From: Evernia prunastri | Lineage: Eukaryota > Ascomycota > Lecanoromycetes > Lecanorales > Parmeliaceae | NCBI GenBank assembly: GCA_003184365.1 | Contig: NKYR01000036.1 | Location: 186,001-250,000 of the forward strand | Length of the DNA stretch: 64,000 bases | Direction of reading: 5' to 3' | Shown: piece after piece, positions 34,204 to 44,984 of the stretch | How positions within the stretch are numbered: the stretch's first letter is position 1 | Layout: every line of letters begins with the position of its first letter | Made by a program: the position numbers and the translations under genes | The notes under the pieces: model-generated | The model's input: the letters and a program-made list of their open reading frames with translations, nothing else | Told to the model about the DNA's origin: nothing | Database searches by the model: none

Positions 34204-35691
34204 TCACTTCAAGTATTTCACAGCTTGAGCCAGCAAATCACCCGTCTTATGACTGCACACTCTGTTCCCCGCAACATCTTTCACTGCCTCGCCAATCGTC
34301 GCATCGAATGCCATCCCTGTGTGACTGTCCGTCGCCGGTACCTTCAGATTATCAATGGCTTCTTTCTCACCACTCGGTAGAGTCTCCAAGTACGAAACGA
34401 AGGACTCTACTGCGACATGAGATACTTTTCCATCTTCCGACATGTCCACCTGTAACACTTTCGCTAGCTTCTCAAGCTCGTCAATGGTCTGCGGCCGTAC
34501 ACCGCGCTTGAGCTTGCTTTGCTCCACCCGCAAAGCCTGGAGTCCCTTCCCAAGAGGATGCTGAATGATGGCCCGTATATCGGCCGTTGTGAACATTTGC
34601 TTACTGAGCTGGTTCCTCATCACGCCTTTGCTGCTCGTAATTGCTCTCGCCAGTTCCTCCATATCCCACGCATAGCCATCTTCACTAGTCCAGAAATTGG
34701 TCCTCGGGATATCAGATATTGCATCAAAGTTCATAGTCTCATCATTGGCGTACTTCCGATGGAGGACCTCGTGCTCCGCATGCATCATTGCCAAATCTGC
34801 AAGTGGCTGCAAATTTCTCGGCAACAGAGCCTTCAATGCTCCAGCGCGCTTGACAAGAGCGTCACGGATACTGTCCTCGTCAATTTTGGCAAGCGATCTG
34901 CTTTTGTCCTTGCCAGAACCTTCCGCAGAATTTCCTGACCTCCTGCACCATCTGGCCAAATCCTGCAGATCCTTCACCGCGACATTCAATCCGTTTTGCC
35001 CCCCGTCTTCGCTGTCGGCCACTATTGCCTCCGCGACAACCTTTACACCTTCTAGAGGCTCAGGCCTCACAACACTGTTAATCTGCCCTTTTGCTAATGC
35101 TTCGAGGTCTGAGATTTGGTTTTCCAAATTCGGCGTCTTCAGGTCTTTCAAGATCTTGGTGTCACTGAGGCAAAGCTTGGCACTCTCTAGCAACGCGACA
35201 TATCCAGCCTCAAGTTCCTGCAGCGACGCCGCTATAGATGTGATTGGGACGAGACTCGGCCGCCATGTCGGAGCTTGAGCGCTCTGCCGTTGGGAATTCG
35301 TGGCAATTCCACGCTTTCCCTTGGACCCGATGTCTCTTTTTGAACACTTTGCTTTCCCCTTCCTGTTTCTAGCTTCATCGCTCCTTCGTATGCTAAACTC
35401 CGACTGAGCCTCTAAGTATATATGGGCTTCTTTGGCGGTGCGATCAATTCCTAGGACTCGGTGCGCCTCCTCTTTTGCCGCCTCATGCCACCCACACAAC
35501 GCATAATGCTGCATTAGCAATATGGGAGCCTCTCGATCCATCGGTTTCCGCTCGATACTTTCAAGTAAATCGCTAATGAGAGTCAGGTCTGCTGCCGGGG
35601 TTGACCCATCCTCGCTGTGGTCCTGCGTGTCTTCGCTTTCGACGCTTCCCGAGTCAGAAACCGAAAGAGAATCGTACCATTGCCCTGGCAT
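34204..35691 (-). CDS. Conserved fungal protein, TPR-like N-terminus, unknown function
   Basis: Single exon of 495 residues. The ATG at 35691 begins MPGQWYDSLSVSDSG, which is preferred over an upstream in-frame GTG. Residues about 40-110 look like a TPR pair: LISDLLESIERKPMDREA, then LMQHYALCGWHEAAKEEAHRV. A basic stretch follows (RNRKGKAKCSKRD). The middle is helical. The C-terminal 200 residues contain a strongly patterned block with NFWTSEDGYAWDMEEL and MFTTADIRAIIQHPLGKGL, and the end DSHTGMAFDATIGEAVKD then NRVCSHKTGDLLAQAVKYL. The FTxxDIRxIxxHPxG part is loosely like the start of a U-box, but key U-box positions cannot be confirmed. I recognise it as a type of protein found across Pezizomycotina but know no function. 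It faces away from the PARP-domain gene. Confidence 0.7.
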   Translation of the reverse strand: MPGQWYDSLSVSDSGSVESEDTQDHSEDGSTPAADLTLISDLLESIERKPMDREAPILLMQHYALCGWHEAAKEEAHRVLGIDRTAKEAHIYLEAQSEFSIRRSDEARNRKGKAKCSKRDIGSKGKRGIATNSQRQSAQAPTWRPSLVPITSIAASLQELEAGYVALLESAKLCLSDTKILKDLKTPNLENQISDLEALAKGQINSVVRPEPLEGVKVVAEAIVADSEDGGQNGLNVAVKDLQDLARWCRRSGNSAEGSGKDKSRSLAKIDEDSIRDALVKRAGALKALLPRNLQPLADLAMMHAEHEVLHRKYANDETMNFDAISDIPRTNFWTSEDGYAWDMEELARAITSSKGVMRNQLSKQMFTTADIRAIIQHPLGKGLQALRVEQSKLKRGVRPQTIDELEKLAKVLQVDMSEDGKVSHVAVESFVSYLETLPSGEKEAIDNLKVPATDSHTGMAFDATIGEAVKDVAGNRVCSHKTGDLLAQAVKYLK

Positions 35692-36661
35692 CTTGAGATA
35701 TATCTGTCTTGCCACATGAGTGTATGCTCACGTCGAGCCTAATCGTGGGCTGGGGTATCATTCCAGATCGCCCGGTAGGGGTCATAGAGGTGACGAATGA
35801 TTTTATTGAGGATGAGTGATCGCCGAACGAACAGGCACAGCCTGCTTAATGTCAAGTATTTTATTGACGCTATCGATCAACCATCCAGGACGAGGTCGAC
35901 CGACACTCGCTAATTCATACCTTTTCGTCCTCCCCACTTTCTGCCTTGTCATACAACATCAGAGATGGAAAGATTTAGCGCTGCATTAGTCCTGATTCTT
36001 CATGAGTCTTTGACCTACGGAAAATTCAAGAAAACCCAGCCTTGCTGCCCCCAGCCTTGCGTCCCCAGCATTGCCCAATCATACGCCACCACGTTTAATC
36101 GCGCGCGCAACCTTCAACGTATCGTTCTAGACTCTGTTAAGACCCGTTTGCGGCTCTTGACATTGTACAATAGAGTACTGCATTGCAGCGCTCTTTGCGA
36201 TTCGAAGATCGTTCGAAAGCGACTTTGCCGACACAAGGCATATGTAATCTGAAAGTCGCCCCGTCAATAGATGTGAATGTGATACTTGAACAGACGTTGT
36301 TGTAGGTGGTGGCAAGCCACTCTAGGCTCAACTGGGCTATGTATCGTTGAAGCCTTGACGGGCGCCCTGCAGAACGAGGAACCTGAAGTTTTTGGGCTCA
36401 GGAATTCTCTTGGGTCAGTACAATTCCAGCGGACTTAACTGTGACTGACACCTCAACTCTAATAAAAGGAATCTGTGTATGTGATATGGTATTTATACGC
36501 ATTTGGATATCCATTACCTGTAACTAATTCCATTTCCGATCTTCAACAAAATACAGATAGAAACTATTAGTTAACCAAATCTAGGATCAGGGCACTGCTC
36601 CAAGCTCATCAGCCTGCAGCGCTCTCGCTTGCTTTGGCTTCAGTCTCTGCTGTTCTGAAGT
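35692..36661. promoter_or_regulatory. Divergent promoter region
   Basis: About 970 bp between the start codons of the conserved fungal protein (minus) and the PARP-domain gene (plus). Short ORFs only. No motif stands out. Confidence 0.4.
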
Positions 36662-39600
36662 ATGAAATTCAAGAGCCGTGACAGCCATGCTTGGCACAAA
36701 GACATCAATGACACTGTGGGCTCGAGGAGACCCACTGATGCAGACTTCCCGTGGGTTGCACTGCAGAATCATACCGGATATTATATAAGGAAAAAAGGGA
36801 AACTGTCTGAAGGTCAGCTCGAGGAACGTCTACTCCTTCTCATACAGAACCACCCATCCAAGGAAGTTGCAATTGCAGCATGTGTTGACAAACTATCGGC
36901 GCGAGCTGTCAGGAAGCTGCTCATCAACGATTTCAAAGTCGAGCCTGATGGCGCCTTAAGTACTCAGGAATATCTCCAGATAATCGTAGCCGCGATCCAC
37001 GGATGTCCTGGAGCCGTCAATGAGATTGAAACACAATGGGCTAGATGCTTGTTGGAGCACGCAGCTGACGAGTCTTCACGAACTCTGGCTCAACAGCTTC
37101 ATGACGTGCTATCCCTTCTGCCAGCTCGAGTAGCTTCTGGTCTGTTACTTCATGAAGACATTCAGAGACTCGCCGCCAGTGTATGTACCGATTTCGCGAA
37201 GCAGCTGCAGGAGCTGAGACGCAGGAATCAGTGGGCGGAGGCACACGTTGCAGTCGTCGGATGGCTGTCACCGGCCTCAACTAGCAGCAATACATTACAA
37301 TTGATGAATGCCGAAATAACATCCTTTCTAGATAATCAACTACCTAGATGGGAAGCATGGGCCGCCTGGCGGCCTCATATACCTCGCTTGCGGGCCTGGA
37401 AGGGGCTTGCCACTGGTGCGCTTTCGTCCTTAGAAGACGTACTTGCATTAGAAGGACCTGACTTTGTGAGCACGATAGGCAGTGAAAAAGAAACGTTAAG
37501 AAAGGGCTTGATCGCACAGGGTTCTCGTGGTTCTCGGCACACGCTTCAATGGGGCAAAACCCACGCCAGTTTCAGAAGGAACCCTTTCATTCAGTCCGAG
37601 AACCTGGATGGTATCCTCGAGAGACTGATGGATGTAATCGACTATGCATGTTCGGCTGGCCCTGAACACACTGCTTTGTTTGCACATCTGTGTAGCGCCT
37701 CAGCCATAAGCAGCGAAGTCCTTCAAATCCTTGAGGGAGTCCAAATTCTCGGCAACCCAACATTTACCGCGATCGTCCTGCAAGCTTTTACCATTCCCAA
37801 ACAGAATGTTGGACAAGAAATTTGGGGCATCCGACAGCTCCTGCCTGCTCTGAGCGATTACCGCGTTTCCGGATTGCGTCAGCAGATACGGCCGTATCTA
37901 GTCGATTGGGTCTCAAGTTACGTGAAAGATCTACACGAAACTCTTCTCATGCAATTTGGCGCAGGCTCCGAGTGGCTTGATGCTGCAACGGAGCTTCTGG
38001 GCTTCACATATGGACTACAGGAACAAGCCTGGCTGCTGGCGGAGCTAGATCCCTCTGTTCGGCAACATATTACATCTGCACCCTCCGTAATAATGATAGA
38101 GACCCTTGGTGCCATACGAAACTCGGTGCAAGACACGACAACTTCGACACTCGCTCCTCTGCTTAGCCAAATAGATGCATACTGCGAGGCTCAGCTAATA
38201 CCAATTTATACAGTCGATCCACAAGACCACGGACCAGTTGAAGCTCTCGTCAGTCTATGGCAGCAAGACTTGAACGGAAATCACCGTCGGCTTGCTCTTT
38301 TGATTGCAGGTCTCCCTGATACTGGCTGCCGATTCCAATGTGATTGCTTGAAAGATATAACAAGTCTTACTGACTTCTGGATCACTAGTGTCTTAGAGGC
38401 ATTCAAACTCCACGGCGGGAATCCTGATCTCGGATGCATTGCTTTCATCAGGCTCTTAGCATCCGAAAACAGGACGGACATTCGGGAACGTTGGCGCAAA
38501 GTGCTGACATTAGCAGTCGAAAAACAGCACGAGACGCTTCTCCAATACGCGATGACACATCTGACCACAAACAGGTGGCTTGAGTTGCTCAGGAACATAA
38601 AAACGGTCTACACGGGATCTGATGTGATACGGGAAAGCCACTCCCCCGGACTTTTCAGCCTCGAGCTGCACATGTGGTCTCAACAACTGGTTGATCACCT
38701 TCCTACTCTTACACGCTTGGAAAGCGTGCTGAAGCACGGGCCCGCAATGCAGGTATTCTTGCTAGACCCTGCTGCTTCAAAGGATTATCAGCTTCTCCGG
38801 GTGCTGGGTCTCATTAAGGAAAGCGAATCAAGCTGTGACGCAAGCTTGGTGGATAAAATCATAGCATTGCTCAATAGCGAAAACTCTGATGCGATTGCGG
38901 ATGCACTATCAGTTGTGTCTAAAGCGAGCTTGAAAGGAGTTGAGGCATGCTTCCGTGTGCTCGATTCACGCGGTGAGGTGCACCCAAAACAGGCTGAAGT
39001 CAAGTTAGCGATCAACATGCGAACTGGTGGTTTTTCATAGCCAGATCATCTCGCTCTCAGGAGAGTAGCCAGAGTGTGTGGAATCAATCTTGACGCTGAA
39101 GGGTATCCCTCTGCAGCTGGTCTGAAGGAGGCTGCCAACACTATCTGCAACCGATATCTGAAACTGATGACCGAAGCTCAGCGCCTGGAGAATCTGCGAC
39201 TATCTCTTCAAGCTGTTGCCCCTGCCAGTGTTTCAGAACTGCTTCTAAAACTCCACGTTGAATCTCCCTCTATCGTAGACAATGCTCTTGCAATTCTCCC
39301 TTCCTCACTTAAGTTCCTAGTGGAGAAAATTTCGAGGAACGAACTCGAGCTACAATTTCCTGCGACGGAGTTGACCAGAATGCAACGATTTGCCATAGGT
39401 GCAGGGGACGCCGAGAAATTCTTGATACGTCTAACCCTTCAAGATGACGGCGCACCGATCAAGTTCTGTTTACACCTCTCTGCCGAGTCAAGCGACCCAA
39501 AAAATTCCAAGACCTTCTCTCATGGGAAAGGTCATACGCCTTGGGAGGTTTACAGAGGAAATAGGCCACCTCATGAACAGTATTGCCGTGGCCGGCCCAA

Positions 39601-40648
39601 CCTTGGTACCTACCAACTCTCCCGAATATTGTGGCATCACCTCCGCTACAACTTTAGATCTCTGGAGCAGACTCATGCCCACATGACTTACAAAATGTCC
39701 AAACTTGGGCAAGGCTGTGCGGTATGTGGTCTAGGCCAGCGCTGCTTACGACGCGCTACGGTTTGCTCATTGCCCTCGTGTCGAAGCACCTTCCTCGGAG
39801 CACCGATAGAAATCCAACTAGCCGAAATCTGGCAAGACCCCCCGGTGATGGATCTCCTCCTAAGGATGATCTACTCAACCGCGTCGACCGGCAAGCTCGA
39901 CCTCTTGAGAGACTTCCAAGCGACCAACGCTTCTGCGGTTGTCAGCATGTTTGATGGCCTTCCGGTAATACCTAATCTTGCGAGGCATCTCAAAAGTTGC
40001 CTCAATGTCCACGGGCAAAGCTTCAGCCTGGCTCTCGCTCTAGAAGGCTACTGCACCCAGATTTCTACTTCATATTCACTCGGAAATGTCCTTGTCTGGG
40101 CCTGCCTCGCGTATCGCGGCTTCCTCGTCTCCGCCACTGGGCTTCAGCGGATTTCCTCCTTCGGTAACAACCAATTCCTCCTTGCGAATACCGCTCCAGA
40201 ACTTGAGATCGCCTTTTCACTTCACATGCCGACTCCACAGTCAGCTTCCCAGATTCTTTTCCACGGCACCTCCCTCGACCGTCTCTACGCTATCCTCTGT
40301 CAAGGTCTGCGTGTGCAGAGCCACACTGAACTCCAGCGAAATGGTGCCTATTACGGTACTGGTATCTACATGGCTGACGAGCCCACAGTCGCGTGGAAAT
40401 ACGCAGTGGCTTCGTCAGGCGGGTGGAAGTCGAGTAACTTGAAGGATATGAAGCTGTTGTTGGGGTGTGAGTTGGCAGGGCCGAAGCCTCAGGCTGCGGC
40501 TGCTGGTATATATGTCATCACTGATGCAACGAAATTAGCGGTAAGATATATATTTCTGCTGGGAAATCAAGCGAGGATGCCTGCGGCCAAGGATGTGCGG
40601 ATACCTATGCGGAGTGTGTTCCAAAGCATGAGGAATAACACCTTATAG
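36662..40648 (+). CDS. Large PARP-catalytic-domain protein with an in-frame TAG
   Basis: One reading frame runs from ATG 36662 to 40648 (1,329 codons) with a single TAG at 39038..39040. The first 790 residues are mostly helical and unmatched. After the stop, the C-terminal half carries a conserved block with GTYQLSRILWHHL, then THAHMTYKMSKLGQGCAVC. It ends in a PARP/ART fold: FHGTSLDRLYAILCQGLRV (H of the triad, near residue 1200), GAYYGTGIYMADEPTVAWKYA (Y, near 1234) and the closing YIFLL strand without Glu. Such H-Y-hydrophobic enzymes (PARP6/8/16-like) transfer single ADP-ribose units. Fungal relatives may carry a ubiquitin-conjugating domain after the PARP domain. Here the protein ends at MRNNTL, without one. 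The TAG could be a Gln codon changed by C-to-T, or be removed by a 63-bp in-frame intron (38978..39040, weak GTGCAC donor, good TTTCATAG acceptor). RNA evidence is needed to choose. Confidence 0.75.
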
Positions 40649-41008
40649 ATCAGTGTCGTTTTGTCTTTCTAGATTACTATTCCGCAATATCCCAACCTTT
40701 CTCATCGAATACCAGAATTGAGATTTTAATCATACTATCCTTTTCCTTATGCTCGGGGTATTCACGCTAGCAGACAGCTACACTCGCCTTTCGATTTCAA
40801 GAGAGTAATTAATCGTTGCAGTGAACTTCAAGCGGCGAAAAAGAAGTGCGTGTCGTTTCCTTCTGCTGTACTCAGACCGATTTTAAGGAGTTCAATATCA
40901 TATGTATCTAGGTAACGTGCACCCCGCGCTACCATACTAAATTTAGTAGTAAATAGAGCTAGCATTGCATGCAAATAATCCAATAGTAGCTATTCTCTTG
41001 AAGCCAGC
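40649..41008. other. Intergenic
   Basis: About 360 bp after the PARP-domain gene. Nothing recognised. Confidence 0.4.
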
Positions 41009-41251
41009 TACCCTAACATTAGCTTACTAGACAGCCAAGGCAAATACCATCAGGTCGAGGAAATGTATCGACAAACACTGGCGCTGACAAAAACGGTGCT
41101 GGGGAAGGGGCATCCATCTACGCTGACATGCATGAACAATTTGGCCGAGGTGTTGAGCAACCAAGGCAAATATAAAGAGGCCGAAGAGATGCATGGACAA
41201 GCACTGGCGTTGAGGGGAAATGAAGTAGGTAGGTGGCAGAGCAAAAGCTAG
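41009..41251 (+). pseudogene. TPR-repeat relic (kinesin-light-chain-like TPR of a fungal NLR)
   Basis: About 80 codons contain two tandem 42-residue TPR units. The first is LLDSQGKYHQVEEMYRQTLA with TKTVLGKGHPSTLTCMNNLA. The second is EVLSNQGKYKEAEEMHGQAL, which breaks off at GNEVGRWQSKS and a stop. This consensus (QGKY..AE.M.RQ.LAL....LG..HP.TL) is the repeat of fungal NB-ARC/NACHT-TPR proteins. No NTPase or effector domain is nearby, and there is no matching start. It is a displaced fragment of such a gene. Confidence 0.75.
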
Positions 41252-41727
41252 TCACGACAGTCACATTCCACTTGCACATAATTATTCGCATAAGCCCGAG
41301 AAGCCCAGACATGGAGTCGAGTGACTCAAATCGCAACGAGGCTGTGAATTGTCAACTTTCTCATTGCCATTATTTGAGTCATCGCACTTTACTGTTTTGA
41401 TGTGCTAAGTAAGGCCGAGGTAAAAGCATGGCCAAGGATGCCTGAATGCCTGACTGGCTCTAGGGATACCAGCGGCTATAATAATGAGTCATCCTCCAGC
41501 AGACTCATTAATACTTTAGCGATTGCGGATTTTAGTATCTGGTCGAAGGTGGGGAGGGGTGCAATACGCAGAGTACAAATACCGCATTTGAACCCTATCT
41601 TCTATCTCTAAATACATCGCGGGGTCGTTTTCCCCTTCACTCATTGTCAACAACATCTTCCAAGGGTTGTCAATACCAATTGTTAGTTTATTCATCACTT
41701 GGGGGATCGATCGTTCGGCGCCAGAAC
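41252..41727. promoter_or_regulatory. Upstream region of the Rei1-like gene
   Basis: About 475 bp with no gene. It should contain the promoter of the Rei1-like gene. Confidence 0.4.
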
Positions 41728-42985
41728 ATGCCAGCGACAGGAGCAACAGCAACAGCAACGGCATCAGCGGCATCAACAACCGACGCAGACCTCTCCCAGG
41801 CGAATTTTAGTTGCACGAAATGCCTTGCGACTTTTGACAGCAGTGAAACAAAGAAAACGCATATGAGGGAGGATTGGCAGTGAGTGATATTTGCCAGGAC
41901 TGGAATGAGCAGGATCACTGACAAAAACAAGCGTCTACAACTTAAAACGCCGCATAGCTTCGTTACCTCCTATATCAGTCACGGTATTTAAAAAACAAGT
42001 GCTCCCTTCTGATTCTGGAAACGATGAGAAAGAGGAATCTTCACTATTTCAGCGGTCTTGCACTTCATGTGAGCAACATTATACGAACCGGAAAGCATGG
42101 CAAGCACACCTCAAGTCGCGGAATCATGCCCAGAAGACTGCTGGGACAGACTCGAAAGCTTCCTTTTTGTCTGATGAGCCTCCGCTCAGCACTCTTTCGA
42201 TAAATACACACAAGGAAGATAAGTCAGCCGACGAGGAAGAAACCTTCAGCCCATTGCAATGTTTATTTTGCAATTTTGAATCTGGCTCTATGGATTCTAA
42301 TTTGACGCACATGTCACATGCACACAGCTTTTTCATACCCGATGCTGAATGTCTCATCGATATGGAGTCATTTCTTAGCTACCTCTTTGCCGTCGTATCG
42401 CTGTTTCACGAATGTCTATTATGTGGGAGCTCAAAAACCACCAAGCTCGGAGTTCAGGATCACATGCGTGGGAAAGGTCACTGCAAGGTGGATCTTGAGG
42501 ATGACGAGCATGATCTCAAGGAATTTTATGACTTCTCTGGGGTTATGGAAGGTGAAGGAGACCGGCCAATGACGGAAGTGAATCTAGTCCTCAATGAAGA
42601 TGAGCTTCATCTGCCATCTGGCAAAATTCTGGGTCACCGTTCGCGTGCTCGACCATTTCGTCACGATCTTTCCAACCATCCCTCATCTTCATTACCCTCT
42701 CGCCAGCAACTCCTTGCCGAAGCCGAAAATGAATCTGAGACGGTATCAATGGAGTCAACAGATCGAAGATTAGCTATGAGAGCTGGTACATCTGCCAGTT
42801 TGATTGGAGTGCCAGAGCTTCAGTATCGAGCTTTGATTGCAATCGAGAAGAAGATGGAGAAGATGGAGACGAGGGAGAAAAGTGAGTACCAACATGTGTT
42901 GGAGAAAGGCGGAAATAGGCAGAAGCGGTACAAAGTAGCAGGAATGGGGAAAAAGCAAGGCGGGTTGGAAAAACGATTGGGGTAG
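41728..42985 (+). CDS. rei1: Rei1/Reh1-like pre-60S ribosome maturation zinc-finger protein
   Basis: Cytoplasmic factor that helps release Arx1/Alb1 from pre-60S particles after export. Two exons, 41728..41879 and 41932..42985, with a 52-bp intron (GTGAGT, CACTGAC branch, CAAG acceptor), giving 401 residues. The join makes the conserved MREDWHVYNLKRRIASLPP. Zinc fingers: CTKCLATF...H at residues about 31-50, CTSCEQHYTNRKAWQAHLKSRNH, CLFCNFES with NLTHMSHAHSFFIPD, and CLLCGSSKTTKLGVQDHMRGKGH. The last two make the paired module typical of Rei1/Reh1. The Glu/Asp-rich linker and the basic C-terminus (GNRQKRYKVAGMGKKQGG) are also in family style. In Rei1 that tail enters the ribosome exit tunnel. 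The N-terminus has an Ala/Thr low-complexity lead (ATGATATATASAAS). Rei1 and Reh1 cannot be told apart by eye. Confidence 0.9.
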
Positions 42986-43141
42986 ACTTGATAATTTGAC
43001 ACCAGCATCATCCCGCTAAGGGAAATATTACAATAGCAGACACCAAGTGGAACGAGATAAAGTGGTAGTGGAAATGATACTCTAAGTGCATGAGGCTGCC
43101 ATGGAGGCCGTCCGTGGAGAGGCACTTCATGTATTGTAGCA

Positions 43142-43347
43142 CAGGGGGTGTCAGAAATACCTGCACACTCACAAAATTTACAAATCTACCACAACTTGCC
43201 AATCAGAGATTTTGAGAAAAATATTTTTGCATAATAACATGAATAGAATATCGGGATGAACAGCTTTTGTCGCAAGTACTAATTGTTCGGAGGACTTTTG
43301 AGAGTGCTGTTCGACTTGATAGTGTGCACGTATTTCTGACACCCCTG
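43142..43347. repeat. Short inverted-repeat element (MITE-like), about 206 bp
   Basis: The left end (43142 onward) and the reverse complement of the right end share CAGGGG(G)TGTCAGAAATAC then C/G and TGCACACT, about 26 bp with two differences. The ends begin CAGGGG, a start often seen in fungal DNA transposon families. It lies between the Rei1-like gene and Trm8, has no coding capacity, and has no certain target duplication. It is probably a non-autonomous element. Confidence 0.6.
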
Positions 43348-43533
43348 CCCCTGTGTGTGTAGGTAGACTAAAGCGGTATCGCTCGGAAGCTTGATATTCT
43401 TGGCAAAACTTCCATCTTCTACTTTACATATCTGAGCGTTGTAAGCTCAACTTCAGAGCATTCGGTTCTATTGCTGTCCAGCTTGGCCACTTTCCCCTCT
43501 TCTACCCCGACAAAATTCCCAAAATCTGCCACA

Positions 43534-44644
43534 ATGACAGCAGCAGGCAAGCGCCAAAAGCGCGAAGACTACCGCAAAACCCACAAAGAAGAGGGCAACG
43601 CCGAGCTGCCCAGGAAGAGATTCTACCGGCAACGAGCCCACGCCAATCCATTCTCCGACCACCAATTGACCTAGTAAACCCCCATCACCCCATCCACCTG
43701 CCCTTCAGTTCCTTCATCTCCCGCCTCTACCGCTGACAAGCTGACCAGAACAATTGCCTCCCAGCCCCGCGAGCCCAGCCCTCATGGACTGGTCCCCTTA
43801 CTACCCTGCCTTCGTCGCGCCGGACACCCAAGGCCACCCGATCAGACCGCTGACCAAACCCGTCACCATCGCCGACATCGGCTGCGGCTTCGGCGGCCTC
43901 CTCATCGCGCTCTCGCCCCTCTTGCCGGACGAACTGATACTGGGCCTCGAGATCCGCGCCCAGGTGGCCGAGTACGTGGAAGATCGCATCTCCGCCCTGC
44001 GCGCCCGGGGGGACGCCGCCGCCGCCGCCGCTTCCTCCCCGTCCCCTTCCGCCTCCGCCTCCGCCTCCCCGGGCCGGTACGAGAACGTGTCCTGCCTGCG
44101 CGCCAACACGATGAAGTTCCTGCCCAACTTCTTCGCGCGCGGCCAGCTCTCGCTCGTCTTCCTCTGCTTCCCGGACCCGCACTTCAAGGCGCGCAAGCGC
44201 AAGGCGCGGATCGTGTCGGGGACGCTGTGCGCCGAGTACGCGTACGTGCTGCGGCCGGGGGGCTGCGTGTATACGATCACGGACGTGGAGGAGCTGGCGG
44301 GGTGGATGAGGGGGAGGTTCGAGGCGTTTGGGAAAGGCGGGGGCCGTGGGGGGGAGGATGGGAATGATGATGATGATGATGAAAATGATGATGGTGGTGG
44401 TGGTGGTGGGGTGGAGGGCGGAGAAGGCCGGGGGGAAGGCATGTTTGAGAGGGTTGAGTTGCCGGAGGAGGGGAAGGAAGGGGAGTGGGTTGATGAGGGA
44501 GGAGAGAAGGGGCAGGTGGGGATGCTGGTTAGGTGCATCCGGGAGGAGACTGAGGAAGGGAAGAAAGTGACGAGGAATGAGGGAAAGAAGTTTGTGTCTG
44601 TCTTTCGAAGAAAAGAGGATCCAGCGTGGCCGGATGAGATTTGA
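43534..44644 (+). CDS. trm8: tRNA (guanine-N7)-methyltransferase catalytic subunit Trm8
   Basis: Forms m7G46 in tRNA with SAM, together with Trm82. Two exons, 43534..43673 and 43765..44644, with a 91-bp intron. The acceptor TCCCAG at 43764 gives the invariant DHQLTYPASPALMDWS; other AGs give stops. Total 339 residues. SAM-binding motif IADIGCGFGGLL, acidic ILGLEIRAQVAEYV, the NTMKFLPNFF motif, then FLCFPDPHFKARKRKARIV and TLCAEYAYVLRPGG with YTITDVEEL. All are diagnostic. Two inserts are odd: an Ala/Ser/Pro stretch (about residues 128-147) and a Gly/Asp/Glu-rich stretch encoded by a GAT microsatellite near 44365..44392. The second half of the gene is GC-rich at first and then purine-rich. The last residues (KKFVSVFRRKEDP) are typical. 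The C-terminus may be lengthened relative to yeast. Confidence 0.92.
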
Positions 44645-44984
44645 CAGATACAACAGCCAACTTAAGACAAAGCTGCAAATATCACTGCGACCATATGCCA
44701 CTTCGAATGCATCTGAGTTTGGTTCGATACCGACAATACGGACAAGTCTATCATTAGATGCGCCACTTCTCCACCAAGGACGCCGTACTCCCAAGATGGG
44801 TAGAATGTGACACAGGGCCCGCTTCCAAACACCTGACCAGTATATCGAGAGATCTATAGCTGTCCCAAACGCCTCCCAGGGGGCCTTCGCTTTCCCATCC
44901 AAATCCGTCTAAGTAGTAACCCGTTCTTCCAAGCTTTTCAAGCTCTGCTTCGATGAGCGGATGTCTAAATCGTAGATGCGTTAC
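44645..44984. other. Intergenic, convergent 3' ends
   Basis: About 340 bp between Trm8 and the convergent transporter gene. Nothing recognised. Confidence 0.45.

Noticed and set aside
44645..44810. Possible extra exon after Trm8 (FEEKRIQRGRM frame)
   Set aside because: Trm8 already ends with its family-typical C-terminus at 44644, and this frame overlaps it out of register.
43727..44902. 391-codon minus-strand ORF
   Set aside because: It is antisense to the GC-rich Trm8 exon, and its His/Arg/Pro-rich translation is a typical shadow.
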